This document shows positions 63,731-64,000 of a DNA stretch of 64,000 nucleotides, piece after piece. This stretch comes from Granulicoccus phenolivorans DSM 17626 = NBRC 107789 = JCM 15570 (GTDB lineage: Bacteria; Actinomycetota; Actinomycetes; Propionibacteriales; Propionibacteriaceae): positions 1-64,000 of the forward strand of contig NZ_AUHH01000018.1 in assembly GCF_000423085.1 (NCBI RefSeq). The letters run 5' to 3'. Made by a program: the position numbers and the translations under genes. Below the pieces are notes generated by a model. It was given only the letters and a program-made list of their open reading frames with translations, made no database searches and was not told where the DNA came from. Within the stretch, counting starts at the first letter, position 1, and each line of letters starts with the position of its first letter.

Positions 63731-64000
63731 ATGGTCAACCATCCGAACCTCGATGAGCAGACTCGCGCCAAGCGCTACCGCAATCTGAAGGTGGCCACCG
63801 GCGTCATCGGGATCGGCGTCATCGTGCTCTTCCTGTGGTTGATCCTGTCCGGGCTGGCCGGTCGTTGGGGTGTTCCCGGCTTCGCCTTCACCAATGACAA
63901 CGGCTCGCAGTGCCGCAACAACGTCACCGGTTACACGTGTTCGCCGATGACGCTGCGCGATATCAAGGCCGCGACCGAGTTCGATCTGCCCGACGAGTCC
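63731..64000 (+). CDS. Membrane-anchored hypothetical protein, 5' part
   Basis: The reading frame starts at ATG 63731 (or ATG 63722) and runs off the window. The first 90 residues have a charged N-terminus (NLDEQTRAKRYRNLK), one membrane segment of about 22 residues (VATGVIGIGVIVLFLWLILSG), and an outside part with two Cys (SQCRNNVTGYTCSP), which could form a disulfide. It looks like a type II anchored protein. Function cannot be told from this fragment. Confidence 0.65.
   Translation, partial: MVNHPNLDEQTRAKRYRNLKVATGVIGIGVIVLFLWLILSGLAGRWGVPGFAFTNDNGSQCRNNVTGYTCSPMTLRDIKAATEFDLPDES

Overview
The window is high-GC DNA from an actinomycete. Mycothiol-free markers are lacking, but several genes point to Actinobacteria and most plausibly Propionibacteriales: an F420-biosynthesis CofC/FbiD, a DUF3515 lipoprotein next to ThiL and Ddl, an MptB-like mannosyltransferase, a fused isobutyryl-CoA mutase (IcmF), an ECF42 sigma factor, an IclR regulator divergent from leuCD (NdgR/LtbR arrangement), and many genes with a TAnnnT box 6-7 nt before the start codon and no Shine-Dalgarno, as expected for leaderless mRNAs. 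The species assignment is an inference.

Layout. 0.3-8.9 kb is housekeeping: a methyltransferase, ftsK, thiL, an Lrp/AsnC ligand-binding protein, a DUF3515 lipoprotein, ddl, plsC, cofC with an extra C-terminal domain, and DUF309. 9.0-12.5 kb is a minus-strand meta-cleavage operon (MhpA-type hydroxylase, extradiol dioxygenase, C-C hydrolase). It is followed by an orphan Cas6-like RAMP protein, leuD-leuC and the divergent iclR regulator. 16.5-23.7 kb holds an mptB-like gene, glnS, bluB, a pirin, and two secreted glycan enzymes (LGFP-polysaccharide deacetylase and GH114 hydrolase). 24-28.9 kb holds a PRISE-type reductase, a MarR regulator and icmF with a palindromic operator. 28.9-31.8 kb has a YcaQ-type glycosylase, a small hydrolase and a LysR regulator, which faces a three-gene Rieske dioxygenase operon (32-34.1 kb). 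A well-formed Zur box then precedes a COG0523 GTPase, a WD40 protein and a small cysteine protein.

The most unusual structure is at 36.67-39.77 kb. A 93-bp direct repeat (one mismatch) consists of the 3' end of tRNA-Glu plus its terminator. It brackets a 3-kb islet with a cupin dioxygenase-like gene, a GAF-Fis regulator and an SDR. The intact tRNA-Glu lies at the right-hand end next to tRNA-Gln. No integrase is inside.

40.3-45.8 kb carries ArfB, a metalloprotease-like protein with QExxH in place of HExxH, a UvrA2/DrrC-type ABC protein with an 18-residue coupled leader ORF, an 80-bp palindromic element and an acidic hypothetical protein. 45.8-54.2 kb is a run of small stress-type genes (SDR, ArsR/AHSA1/RibD-C operon, YCII plus ECF42 sigma factor with a 24-bp tandem repeat, SRPBCC, an LGFP-like protein, an FMN reductase). 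54.2-63.6 kb returns to core metabolism: a CPBP protease, gltX, an FAH-family protein, deoA, cimA, ilvE, leuB and a methyltransferase. The right edge cuts a membrane-anchored protein.

Functionally, cimA, leuCD, leuB and ilvE cover the citramalate/leucine branch. bluB supplies a B12 lower-ligand step, and icmF is a B12 enzyme. The two aromatic operons give ring hydroxylation and meta-cleavage, but no downstream hydratase/aldolase is present in the window.
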